Both the position numbers and the translations under genes were made by a program. Of a DNA stretch of 64,000 nt, positions 46,924-54,104 are shown piece by piece (within the stretch, counting starts at the first letter, position 1; every line of letters starts with the position of its first letter). The stretch is from Halarcobacter sp. (GTDB lineage: Bacteria > Campylobacterota > Campylobacteria > Campylobacterales > Arcobacteraceae): the NCBI GenBank assembly GCA_030145305.1, contig JAQYVX010000006.1, forward strand, positions 62,001 through 126,000, read 5' to 3'. The notes beneath the pieces are model-generated. The model worked only from the letters and a program-made list of their open reading frames with translations. It searched no databases and had not been told where the DNA came from.

Positions 46924-46952
46924 TTCCATATCAAAACAAAAAAGGAGTTTGA

Positions 46953-47256
46953 ATGGAATTATTCAACAAAATAAAAAATAAGGCAGATTTTACTTTTTCA
47001 GTGATGTTATTATTAAGTGTAACAATCATATCTTCTGTAAAGTTACCTTTTAAAGATTGATCTATATGAACACAATAAAGGATTAGTTTTGGAATATGAA
47101 GAATATTCCAAAGTTTTAATTCCTATATTTAAAGAATTAAAACACCAAACTTTTAAGTGGAAAGACTATGGAGTAAATGAAGTTTTTTTAGAGGGTACAA
47201 GATATAAAAAAACAATGACTTATAAAAAGGGGGGGACTCGTATCTGCATGATATAA
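46953..47256 (+). pseudogene. Broken small gene of unknown function
   Basis: A good AAAGGAG site precedes ATG at 46953. The first frame gives 35 residues with one membrane segment (FSVMLLLSVTIISSV) and stops at 47060. A second frame, shifted by one base, opens just before and runs IDLYEHNKGLVLEYEEYSK through TFKWKDYGVNEVFLEG to a stop at 47256, with natural-looking composition. Together they read as one protein of about 100 residues broken by a one-base indel near 47050, whose end runs into a G7 tract and a long hairpin. The family is not recognised. It directly follows the STAND gene, so it may be a former partner. Confidence 0.45.
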
Positions 47257-47306
47257 TAAATCCAGAGAGTTTTAAGAGTTAATATATCATGCAGATACGA
47301 GTGCCC
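47232..47306. repeat. Long perfect hairpin with a G7 tract
   Basis: A 20-bp perfect inverted repeat (ACTCGTATCTGCATGATATA at 47236 and its complement at 47283) around a 27-base loop, extended outward by GGG/CCC across a one-base bulge. A run of seven G ends at 47235. It truncates the broken gene at 46953. It resembles a REP-like or IS200-type terminal hairpin; it is not a standard terminator because no T run follows. Confidence 0.6.
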
Positions 47307-47364
47307 TTTATTCAAATATTATTACTTGACTTATAAAATAAATTTGTAAAAAATATAGAACTCT

Positions 47365-47700
47365 CTAACTGTTAGCTCTTTTTACACAAAACAACAGCAC
47401 TCTCATATTTTTATACTCTTCTTTATATTTATCTTTAGATAAATTATTACATTGTTCTAATATCATTTCCATTTTTGAATCTTTTGATAAGGGGAAAGCA
47501 TTAACGAGGTCCCTAACAGCAGTTCCAGAACCAAGCCCTATTCCCATTAATTCACCAGTTAAGTTATCTTTTTGAGCCAATTTATCATTTTCTTTCCAAT
47601 TATAATTTTGCATTTTTATCCAAATAGGATGCTTTTCCCAACTTGATGCATGTAAAACAAGTAAAAAAAATGAACTTACTACTATAATTTTTTTTAACAT
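47365..47700 (-). CDS. Small exported protein of unknown function
   Basis: A 111-residue protein with a clear signal peptide (about residues 1-18, cut after HAS). The mature part is basic, with two Cys (about residues 89 and 106) that could pair in the periplasm and a GELMGIGLGSGTAVRD segment rich in Gly. I do not recognise the family. It has its own start with a ribosome-binding AAAGGT-type site and stands between repeat debris on both sides. Confidence 0.6.
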   Translation of the reverse strand: MLKKIIVVSSFFLLVLHASSWEKHPIWIKMQNYNWKENDKLAQKDNLTGELMGIGLGSGTAVRDLVNAFPLSKDSKMEMILEQCNNLSKDKYKEEYKNMRVLLFCVKRANS

Positions 47701-48075
47701 TTTATACCTTTTGAATTTTTGTTATTATACATTACTCATTCTTTATTTGAATTATTCATTTAAACCTTTATACTATTTATTTTTTGGGATATTTAGAATA
47801 AGTTAAATTTCCATTATCTAAAATAATATATTGTTTGAAGAGGGGGGAGGACTATCCCCTTTTTTTCTTTGATTCCTTGATAAATCATCAATTTTCATAA
47901 TCTTCCTTTCTGTGCGGTACTGTGCGAAAAGTATAATTTTTAAATTTAAATTAATATTTATTTACATAAATTTAAATATACCTAAATATAACTGTTCTTT
48001 TTAGGAAAATAGACATTACTTTACAATCATTCTAATATATGAGATAAATAGTAAGTTCAATACAAAGGATTTATT
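47701..48075. other. Gene-poor stretch with GC-rich hairpin and short direct repeat
   Basis: No gene is seen. It holds a hairpin GGGGA / TCCCC (47843-47858) followed by a T run, similar in sequence to the doublet at 51952-52027, and a direct repeat of TGTGCG 10 bp apart (47911-47926). A TATAAT-like box follows at about 47932. These look like remains of mobile or REP-like elements. Confidence 0.4.
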
Positions 48076-48189
48076 ATGAATGTAGGTTATGCAAGAGTTT
48101 CAACTTCAAGCCAAAATCTTGAGAATCAGATTAATCACTCCACAGTGACAACTTCCATGATACTTCATTCTAATCCTTATAATGGGTAG
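48076..48189 (+). pseudogene. Serine resolvase/invertase remnant
   Basis: After a GGA site and ATG the first 20 residues, MNVGYARVSTSSQNLENQIN, match the start of serine recombinases of the resolvase/invertase type, including the catalytic Ser in the RVST motif. The frame then runs into unrelated sequence and stops after 37 residues. The full protein would have about 180-200 residues, so only the first tenth remains. A broken recombinase in the island. Confidence 0.72.
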
Positions 48190-48234
48190 TATTTAAAAAG
48201 ACTATATCTATTAAGAAATGCATTTTTAAAAATC

Positions 48235-49737
48235 TTATTTTTTAAAAATATTTGATGAAATATTTTTCCCTTTTCCATACATCACACATTTAGTTTTTAT
48301 ATTATATTTACGTTTTATTCTTTTACACTCTTTTAAAGAGATTTTATTTGCTATATTTTGATTCTTTTTCCCATATGCATATCCATAGACATATTTTCCA
48401 TCTTTATCTATTGCAAAACTAATTGATTTGTATTTATTTAACTTATTATATTTATTTAGTACAGATTTAATTTCTTTTATAGCTTTAGGATTATTGAATT
48501 TAAGTTTTTGATCCTTTATTGTTTTATGCAAATTAGTATTATTATGTACAAGTAAATTGTTCTTTTTATAAACAAAAAGATAATAACTATATCCAAATAA
48601 GATAAATAAAAATAATAAGGTTATGACAATAGGAAATGTATTATTTTCACTATCCTCTTTTGATTTATTTTCTATTATCTCTTTTTTATTATTAATATCA
48701 TTTTCAAGTTCATTAACAAAATCTGATTTTAAAGTATTATGAAAATCTAAAATAAAGTTATTTCCAATTTTTTCTAATTTTATAAAAGACCCATTTAAAT
48801 TAGCATTTTTAATTAAGAAAATTCTATTTTCATTTAATGAGACTTCATATCCATCATTTTCATTATATTCTTCTTCAAGTTTGTTTCGTAACTCTTCAAA
48901 TGAAATTTTAGAATTTTCTTTTATTGTAATAATATATGACCCATCAACTCTTTCACATAAAATATCTTTAGTGTTATTACTCTCTTTAGTCTCTTCATTT
49001 AGCATAATATATTTATATGTTGCAGAAACTGCACTAACAACAAAAACTGTAATAAAAAGTTCTAAAAGATCGTAAAGAATAGAAAAGTTTAAATTTATCT
49101 TAACTAGCAAATAAATTATCAAACCGTAAATAAGAGTTAAAATAGAAGAAAAAATTGTTGGAAACATAATAATTGTAAAAAAAGTTAGAAACTTATAGTT
49201 TTTAGTCAAAGTCCAAGACTTAAAAAGATTTATTTTTTTATCTATTGCAATACTAGGTAAAACAAGAGATAACCTAGAAAAAAGTATCATAGCTAAGGGT
49301 AAACATAATAAAATAACTAATACAAAAGGAAGTTTAAAAAAACCAATTATAATAGAAAACAATCCTATAGGTAAACCTACTGCAAATCCCACAACAAAAA
49401 TATACCAAAGAAAAAGAAAGTCTCTTATATTAAATTTTAGTAAACTTAAAGATAAAGTATATGATTCTTTTAGCAAAATCACTCTATGTACTCTTGACAT
49501 TGCAGAAGCAATAATAAGATATTTAATTAAGGCATATAAAATTAGATAAAGAGATAGTCTTCCAAGTCCCTCTTTCGTTGAATCAATTTTAATCCATATC
49601 AAAAAAGGATTTAATAATAACAATAAAAAGATATGTGGAAGTAAGGCATGAAAGATTGTTTCAAAATTATTAAAAACAGATTTTAATGTTTTTAATGTAA
49701 TGCTTTTATACATATTAGGTATCCTATAGTTTTTCAT
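48235..49737 (-). CDS. Multi-pass membrane protein with C-terminal periplasmic-type domain
   Basis: A 500-residue protein. The N-terminal 260 residues hold about six membrane segments; RLSLVLPSIAIDKK followed by LFKSWTLTKN resembles membrane domains of the glycerophosphodiesterase-associated kind. A soluble acidic middle region (about 265-360) follows, then a single membrane segment (about 366-388) and a C-terminal domain (about 435-490) with SFAIDKDGKYVYGYAYGK and KECKRIKRKYNIKTKCVMYG. That last domain is shared with the small protein at 52720-53076. Function unknown. Confidence 0.72.
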   Translation of the reverse strand: MKNYRIPNMYKSITLKTLKSVFNNFETIFHALLPHIFLLLLLNPFLIWIKIDSTKEGLGRLSLYLILYALIKYLIIASAMSRVHRVILLKESYTLSLSLLKFNIRDFLFLWYIFVVGFAVGLPIGLFSIIIGFFKLPFVLVILLCLPLAMILFSRLSLVLPSIAIDKKINLFKSWTLTKNYKFLTFFTIIMFPTIFSSILTLIYGLIIYLLVKINLNFSILYDLLELFITVFVVSAVSATYKYIMLNEETKESNNTKDILCERVDGSYIITIKENSKISFEELRNKLEEEYNENDGYEVSLNENRIFLIKNANLNGSFIKLEKIGNNFILDFHNTLKSDFVNELENDINNKKEIIENKSKEDSENNTFPIVITLLFLFILFGYSYYLFVYKKNNLLVHNNTNLHKTIKDQKLKFNNPKAIKEIKSVLNKYNKLNKYKSISFAIDKDGKYVYGYAYGKKNQNIANKISLKECKRIKRKYNIKTKCVMYGKGKNISSNIFKK

Positions 49738-49955
49738 AATAAGTGATTTGTTTTATCATAAGCATTTCTAGAATCAAACTTAATAAAATAAAATTGTTCT
49801 ATTAATGATAAACTCATAAAAATACTAAGTATAAGTATTAATAATTTTATCTACAATATAATTAATATGTACTTTCATTATAAAAAAATTCTAAAATCCA
49901 TACAAATATATATGACTCTAGTGGGAATACTCTTAATTGGTAAAAACTGTTCATA

Positions 49956-49980
49956 CTTTGTGTCCTATTTTTTATTTATA
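49956..49980 (+). repeat. 25-bp island repeat, copy 2 (degenerate)
   Basis: Same orientation as copy 1. The first part (TTTGTGTCCTATTTT) is intact and the rest has diverged. It lies 24 bp after the AbiEii-type toxin stop codon and forms one edge of the toxin-antitoxin cassette. Confidence 0.65.
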
Positions 49981-50004
49981 GAGCAACCTTTACTATACCC
50001 ACTA

Positions 50005-50760
50005 TTAAGTCAATGAAGTATAGACATAGCTTTCTATCTCAATATACTCTTCAGTTGACAAATCATGAGCTATGTCATAAGCTCCACAAATATTTTCAAG
50101 TATGCTGTGTAAGTATTCAATAGTATTAATAGCTAAAAAGTTATACTCTTTATTTGGATTCATTTGGTGTATTTCTTCTAGGTATAAATCTTTTAATTCT
50201 TGCTTATCATAAATATTTGATACAGTTTCAAAAAGAGTAAGAACTTTGTCTTTTTTTAGAAGTGTTCTTGTTAAAATATCAGGCTCATTATGAAATGCAA
50301 TTGCAATATCAAATAAATCTCTTGAATTACCTTTATCAGCTCTATAATAAATCTTCTTAGCAATAATTTCTTCAACTGTATCAATTAAAAGTTCATAACC
50401 CCATAGATTTACTTTAACATAAGGAATATGTGATTTCTTAACAACATCAAAAAACTGAATCTTACAATCTCCATCTATAACTATTTCAGAGTAAATTGGA
50501 TGACTTCTAAAGTTACCTTCATATCCGATTGATTCCATTGTAGTTTTTACTTCTTTACTCCAATTAGATTCTTTTAGTAGATGTTTTTTATCAACTTCAT
50601 CATATATAAAAATATCAATATCAGTTGAGTATCTATGATTCCAATAATAAGAAGCCAAAGCAGTACCACCACCAAGTGTTGATACTTCACTTAAGTTATT
50701 CTCTTCTAAAAGTAATAAAGTTGCATCAAGAATAGCTTTTTGTTTAGAAAAATCATACAT
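50005..50760 (-). CDS. AbiEii-type nucleotidyltransferase toxin
   Basis: A 251-residue nucleotidyltransferase of the AbiEii/AbiGii (JHP933-like) family. The active-site motif is in LGGGTALASYYWNHRYSTDIDIF (about residues 30-51), with Gly-Gly, Arg-x-Ser and Asp-x-Asp in place; a later KIYYRADKGNSRDLFDIA matches the family's second motif. Such toxins act by nucleotide transfer, in some members to tRNA. The antitoxin-type gene upstream overlaps its start by 8 bp. The pair lies alone between two 25-bp repeats. Confidence 0.88.
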   Translation of the reverse strand: MYDFSKQKAILDATLLLLEENNLSEVSTLGGGTALASYYWNHRYSTDIDIFIYDEVDKKHLLKESNWSKEVKTTMESIGYEGNFRSHPIYSEIVIDGDCKIQFFDVVKKSHIPYVKVNLWGYELLIDTVEEIIAKKIYYRADKGNSRDLFDIAIAFHNEPDILTRTLLKKDKVLTLFETVSNIYDKQELKDLYLEEIHQMNPNKEYNFLAINTIEYLHSILENICGAYDIAHDLSTEEYIEIESYVYTSLT

Positions 50761-51274
50761 GAGTTAAGTTTTTTCTATTAAGAATATTTTGTAAAGCAGT
50801 TGGTAGAGGTTTTTTATTTTCTATATTTGAAGCAATATGTTTTAATCTAAATCTTCTATCCCAAGTTTTTGCAACACCTTTTAATGTTCTAAAAGGTGAA
50901 GAAATATATACACTCTTTATATTTCTTTTTGATATGTTAAAAGTTTTTATAAATTCATCTAATTCATTTGGTTCAAGTTCTTTAAAAAACTTTGAATAAA
51001 TACTTTGTTCTTTTAGTGTTGCTTCATGATAATCTTTTTTATCAAAAGCTTCTCTAATATCATCTGCTGTAAATTTTGAATAGTTATTAATATTTCTATT
51101 TAGGATATGAAAGAATCTATGGTTAGTTTTTTTACTTAATTTATTTTGTACTTCTTTTTCTTCAAGATTGATAAGAAGTTGATATAGTTTATTTCTATTA
51201 CTATCTTCTTTTTTCCAATCATTAAGTGTTGCAAATGGTATATCTAAATATTTACTAATTTGTGCCTGAGTCAT
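50753..51274 (-). CDS. Antitoxin-type partner of the AbiEii-like toxin
   Basis: A 173-residue basic protein with an N-terminal helix-turn-helix (TQAQISKYLDIPFATLNDWKK, about residues 2-22) and no recognised enzyme motif after it. Position and overlap (8 bp) with the toxin make it the likely antitoxin. It is not a clear AbiEi; the HTH points to a DNA-binding role that would repress the pair's own promoter in the 80-bp gap up to the repeat at 51356. Confidence 0.7.
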   Translation of the reverse strand: MTQAQISKYLDIPFATLNDWKKEDSNRNKLYQLLINLEEKEVQNKLSKKTNHRFFHILNRNINNYSKFTADDIREAFDKKDYHEATLKEQSIYSKFFKELEPNELDEFIKTFNISKRNIKSVYISSPFRTLKGVAKTWDRRFRLKHIASNIENKKPLPTALQNILNRKNLTHV

Positions 51275-51355
51275 TTTATATCCTTTATATAACTACATTA
51301 TATATGAATATCGTAATTTTGTCAATTACTAATGCATCTGTAGTTTATGCTGATA

Positions 51356-51380
51356 TGTCAACAGAAAATAGGACACAAAA
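51356..51380 (-). repeat. 25-bp island repeat, copy 3 (perfect)
   Basis: The exact reverse complement of copy 1 at 43816-43840 (core TGTCAACAGAAAATAGGACA). It lies 82 bp before the start of the antitoxin-type gene and 37 bp beyond the end of the MOSC gene. Confidence 0.75.
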
Positions 51381-51417
51381 GATGAGTTATAAAAATATCT
51401 AGTTTTGTTAGAGGTAA

Positions 51418-51885
51418 CTAAATCTCTAGTTGTGAAGTCATATCAATACTTCCACCTTTGATAATTTGAGCTCTTAATCCTGCTTTATGAATCATTTCAG
51501 TTAACACTTTTTTATTGTCTAATTTTTCTGAAAGATATTTACAAGGTTCACATAGTCTTATCCCTTTTAAAACTACATTCCCTATTTGAAACTCTTTATC
51601 TACTAAAGAATTTAAATCACAATTTGATACAACAATATTTCTTCTAAGATCTTCATCTGTTATATTTTCATTAAATTTATCATTAAATTCATTTATCTTT
51701 TCTATCTCAACTAAAGTTACATCCCTGTCAGGCTCAATTTTCCCTTTGTTTGAAAATGTTCCTTCTTGATTATAATATCTATCTCCATAAATACCTTTTC
51801 CTTCTTCTAGGATTATTTGATTTACTTTTTGCATAGAACTTTTAATATCTTTGGATATAAGAAGATTTACTATTTTACCTGACAT
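51418..51885 (-). CDS. MOSC-domain protein
   Basis: A 155-residue stand-alone MOSC protein. The family's conserved Cys is in GIRLCEPCKYL (about residue 112-115), with GKGIYGDRYYN, TLVEIE and DLRRNIVVS all typical. MOSC proteins carry sulfur or molybdenum-cofactor-linked chemistry, including reduction of N-hydroxylated compounds; the substrate is unknown. It is a normal intact gene inside the island, between repeat copies 3 and 4. Confidence 0.88.
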   Translation of the reverse strand: MSGKIVNLLISKDIKSSMQKVNQIILEEGKGIYGDRYYNQEGTFSNKGKIEPDRDVTLVEIEKINEFNDKFNENITDEDLRRNIVVSNCDLNSLVDKEFQIGNVVLKGIRLCEPCKYLSEKLDNKKVLTEMIHKAGLRAQIIKGGSIDMTSQLEI

Positions 51886-51951
51886 GGTTATCCTTTTTTA
51901 TGATTTTTTTATTTGTATATAATATATTTATTACTTTAGCAAAGTATTTCA

Positions 51952-52027
51952 GGGTAAAGGGGACTGTCCCCCTTTATTCATAGTGATTTGATTGTAATTC
52001 GGGTAAAGGGGACTGTCCCCCTTTATT
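51952..52027. repeat. REP-like doublet of a GC-rich palindrome
   Basis: A 27-bp sequence (core AAAGGGGACTGTCCCCCTTT) occurs twice, at 51952-51978 and 52001-52027, identical and 49 bp apart. Each copy is itself a near-palindrome (GGGGAC / GTCCCC). It resembles the REP-type repeats that are spread by RAYT transposases. The rest of the 305-bp gap (51886-52190) shows no gene. Confidence 0.7.
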
Positions 52028-52190
52028 TTATTTTTTCTTTTGGATATTTAATATCACTGTAAAGAAAATTATAAAACTTGGGAAACATTCTTGATTAAAC
52101 TTTTACTATTATATAGCAAGTCTAAAAAATTAACATAATGTAAAGTAAGACTTTTATATAATTATTTAAATTATATAAAAAGAGCTTTCA

Positions 52191-52624
52191 ATGTTACAAT
52201 TCAATAAAAATATCTTTAGTTTGATTTTGTTAGTTAATATCTTATTTATGATTTCAGGGACTAAGGCTTATAGTAATAATTTAGTTTCTTTTTTAGAAGA
52301 AGAATGTAAAAATAGGAATGGAAAAGTTTGCTTTGAATTAGAGCATAAATATATGTCTGGAAAAGGGTTAAAAAAAATATAAATACGGCACTTAAGTTAT
52401 ATCAAAAAGCTTGTGATGCTGGGGAAAAATATAGTGCTTGTTTAATGGTTAAAGAAGTAGATAAGGCTATTTCATATTTTGAAAAAGTATGTGAAAAAGG
52501 AAAAGGAAAAGGTTGTATTAAAGCTGGGGAAGTTTATAAAAACTTAAAAAAAGACAATGAACAAAGTAAAGTCTTTTTCAAGAAAGCTTGTTCTTTTGGT
52601 TTCAAAGACTATTGTTTTAATTAA
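52191..52624 (+). pseudogene. Sel1-repeat exported protein, frameshifted
   Basis: The first frame (52191-52382) encodes a signal peptide and a Cys-rich start, EEECKNRNGKVCFELEHKYMSGKG. It ends just after a run of eight A (52370-52377). One more A would join it to the next frame, which continues NTALKLYQKACDAGEKYSACLMV and on to ACSFGFKDYCFN, stopping at 52624. The joined protein of about 144 residues has the Sel1-like repeats with paired Cys known from Helicobacter cysteine-rich (Hcp) proteins. It may be a dead gene, a phase-variable one, or a sequencing error in the A run. Confidence 0.75.
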
Positions 52625-52719
52625 AAAGATTTTTCTCCTTCTTATATAATAATATTAGGTATTTCTTAAATACTAACCCTTTTATATAAAGTTCTTTTAG
52701 TTAATTCAGGAGGTATTTA

Positions 52720-53076
52720 ATGTTAAAAATATTTTTTAGCTTTACACTTATAATGGCAGGTATTTTTTTAGTTTTTCTAACATCTCAAAAAACTAAAAAG
52801 ATTAATGCTATAGAGCGTGATATTGCATATTTATTAAGTGAAACTATAATACAAGATAGACTAGAAACTCTTAAAACATCAATGAATGAACATAAGGCAT
52901 TTGCTGCCGTTATTGATGATAGAAATGTATATGTTTATGGTTTTTCATTTGCTCATAGCACACAAGAACTCGCGGATTTAACGGCTTTTGAAAAGTGCGA
53001 AAAAATAAGGAAATCAAAAGGTTTTAATATAGATAAAGAATGTATATTGCTAAATGAACTTATTTATAATCATTGA
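52720..53076 (+). CDS. Small membrane-anchored protein sharing a domain with the 48235 gene
   Basis: A 118-residue protein: one N-terminal membrane segment (about residues 2-22), a helical linker, and a domain (about 62-112) with FAAVIDDRNVYVYGFSFAH, then AFEKCEKIRKSKGF and KECILLN. This closely parallels the C-terminus of the protein at 48235-49737: the YVYG[FY] strand, the Ala-rich helix and two Cys keep their order and spacing. The domain resembles small exported domains of the DUF4189 kind. An AGGAGG site precedes the start. Function unknown. Confidence 0.7.
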   Translation: MLKIFFSFTLIMAGIFLVFLTSQKTKKINAIERDIAYLLSETIIQDRLETLKTSMNEHKAFAAVIDDRNVYVYGFSFAHSTQELADLTAFEKCEKIRKSKGFNIDKECILLNELIYNH

Positions 53077-53105
53077 TTTTTCAATAATAAAGAGAATTGA
53101 TCTGC

Positions 53106-53130
53106 CTACAGAAAATTGGACACGAAAACA
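53106..53130 (-). repeat. 25-bp island repeat, copy 4 (degenerate)
   Basis: Same orientation as copy 3, with CTACAGAAAATTGGACACGA matching all but a few bases. It is the rightmost copy seen and lies 30 bp after the gene at 52720. Confidence 0.62.
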
Positions 53131-53131
53131 A

Positions 53132-53156
53132 GTTCAATAACCTATACTTATTGAAC
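53132..53156. repeat. Hairpin next to repeat copy 4
   Basis: GTTCAATAA / TTATTGAAC form a perfect 9-bp stem with a 7-base loop. It could end transcription from the gene at 52720 or mark an element edge; no T run follows, so termination is doubtful. Confidence 0.4.
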
Positions 53157-53219
53157 ATACTCCAAATTTCAATTCTTAATTACCCTCAATATTGTAGATA
53201 TACAAAATATTATAATAAA

Positions 53220-53504
53220 TTAAGAAATAGAAATATTTAATTTCTTTCCTAAGGCTTGTGTTGCAGCCTCTAATGTTGAGATTGTAAGTGATTTATTCAT
53301 TGGATTTAATAATCTATCAACTGAAGTTCTACTAGTATGCATAAGTTTTGCCATTTTTGATTTATTTATCTCTTGCTTTTTCATCTCTTGTTCAATTTGA
53401 TATGCAATAACTCTCTTTATAGCAATTGCTTCAGTTTCTGCAAGTATCCCTTCATCTTGTAGGAATTCATCAAAATCACTTTTCATATTTGGTTTTATTT
53501 GCAT
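53220..53504 (-). CDS. HigA-type antitoxin (XRE helix-turn-helix)
   Basis: A 94-residue protein with an XRE helix-turn-helix (INKSKMAKLMHTSRTSVDRLLNP, about residues 42-66) and a helical N-terminal part. It overlaps the toxin gene by 10 bp, toxin first, the order usual for HigBA-type systems. It should neutralise the RelE/HigB-like protein and repress their promoter. Confidence 0.86.
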   Translation of the reverse strand: MQIKPNMKSDFDEFLQDEGILAETEAIAIKRVIAYQIEQEMKKQEINKSKMAKLMHTSRTSVDRLLNPMNKSLTISTLEAATQALGKKLNISIS

Positions 53505-53836
53505 TTTATTTCCTTTAATCTCTTTACTGCTAAATCTATTTCACTTTTTGGAGTTTTTTGAGTCTTTTTAATAAATCCATGCAGTAAAATTATATAATCA
53601 CACTTTACAGAAAAAATTACTCTGGCTATTCTTTTATCAGAAATATTACTTCTTATTTCTTCAAGTTTATTTCCAAGAGATCTACAAGTTGGCATTCCAA
53701 TAGGATAACCATATTCAACTGTAGCAATATCTTGACCTATTATTTTTCTATCATCTTCTGATAGTCCTAGTAACCAATCTCTAACTGGTTTTTTAGCATT
53801 AGAATTTTCATAAAAAAGAGCAGGTATTTTTTTCAT
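53495..53836 (-). CDS. HigB/RelE-type toxin (Gp49-like)
   Basis: A 113-residue toxin of the RelE/HigB superfamily, Gp49-like group: PVRDWLLGLSEDDRKIIGQDI, the KLEEIRSNISDKRIARVIF strand and the closing LLHGFIKKTQKTPKSEI are characteristic. Members cut mRNA on the ribosome. No ribosome site is visible before ATG at 53836, and TTGTACC / GGTGCAT half-sites at 53844-53863 may be the antitoxin operator; the transcript may be leaderless. Confidence 0.86.
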   Translation of the reverse strand: MKKIPALFYENSNAKKPVRDWLLGLSEDDRKIIGQDIATVEYGYPIGMPTCRSLGNKLEEIRSNISDKRIARVIFSVKCDYIILLHGFIKKTQKTPKSEIDLAVKRLKEIKCK

Positions 53837-53963
53837 TTACTATTGTACCTTTTTTGGTGCATACTGTCAACTCTAACTTAATTAAAAAAATGGGTGTTTA
53901 AAATAGTGCACAAACTATTGTATATTGAGAGTAAATAAAGGTTTATTTATAAATGGCTGTAAA

Positions 53964-53995
53964 AAAGTTCCACAATCTGTACCTTTTGGAACTTT
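53964..53995. repeat. Inverted repeat at the right island edge
   Basis: AAAGTTCCA / TGGAACTTT, a 9-bp perfect inverted repeat with a 14-base spacer, in the gap between the toxin gene and pepA. No gene is seen in this gap. Possibly a further element end. Confidence 0.4.
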
Positions 53996-54104
53996 CATTA
54001 AGTTTCAAACTAAATTGGTGAACTATTATATAATTTTAATGACTATTTGTTACTGATACAAAACTCTGAACGGTCTCATCAAGTAAAATAGTAAGTAGTT
54101 TAAA

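Noticed and set aside
47911-47926. Direct repeat TGTGCG with 10-bp period as an attachment site
   Set aside because: Too short, and no integrase or matching second site was found.
43652-54104. CRISPR array in the accessory island
   Set aside because: The repeats are few, inverted and kilobases apart, with no regular spacers and no cas genes.
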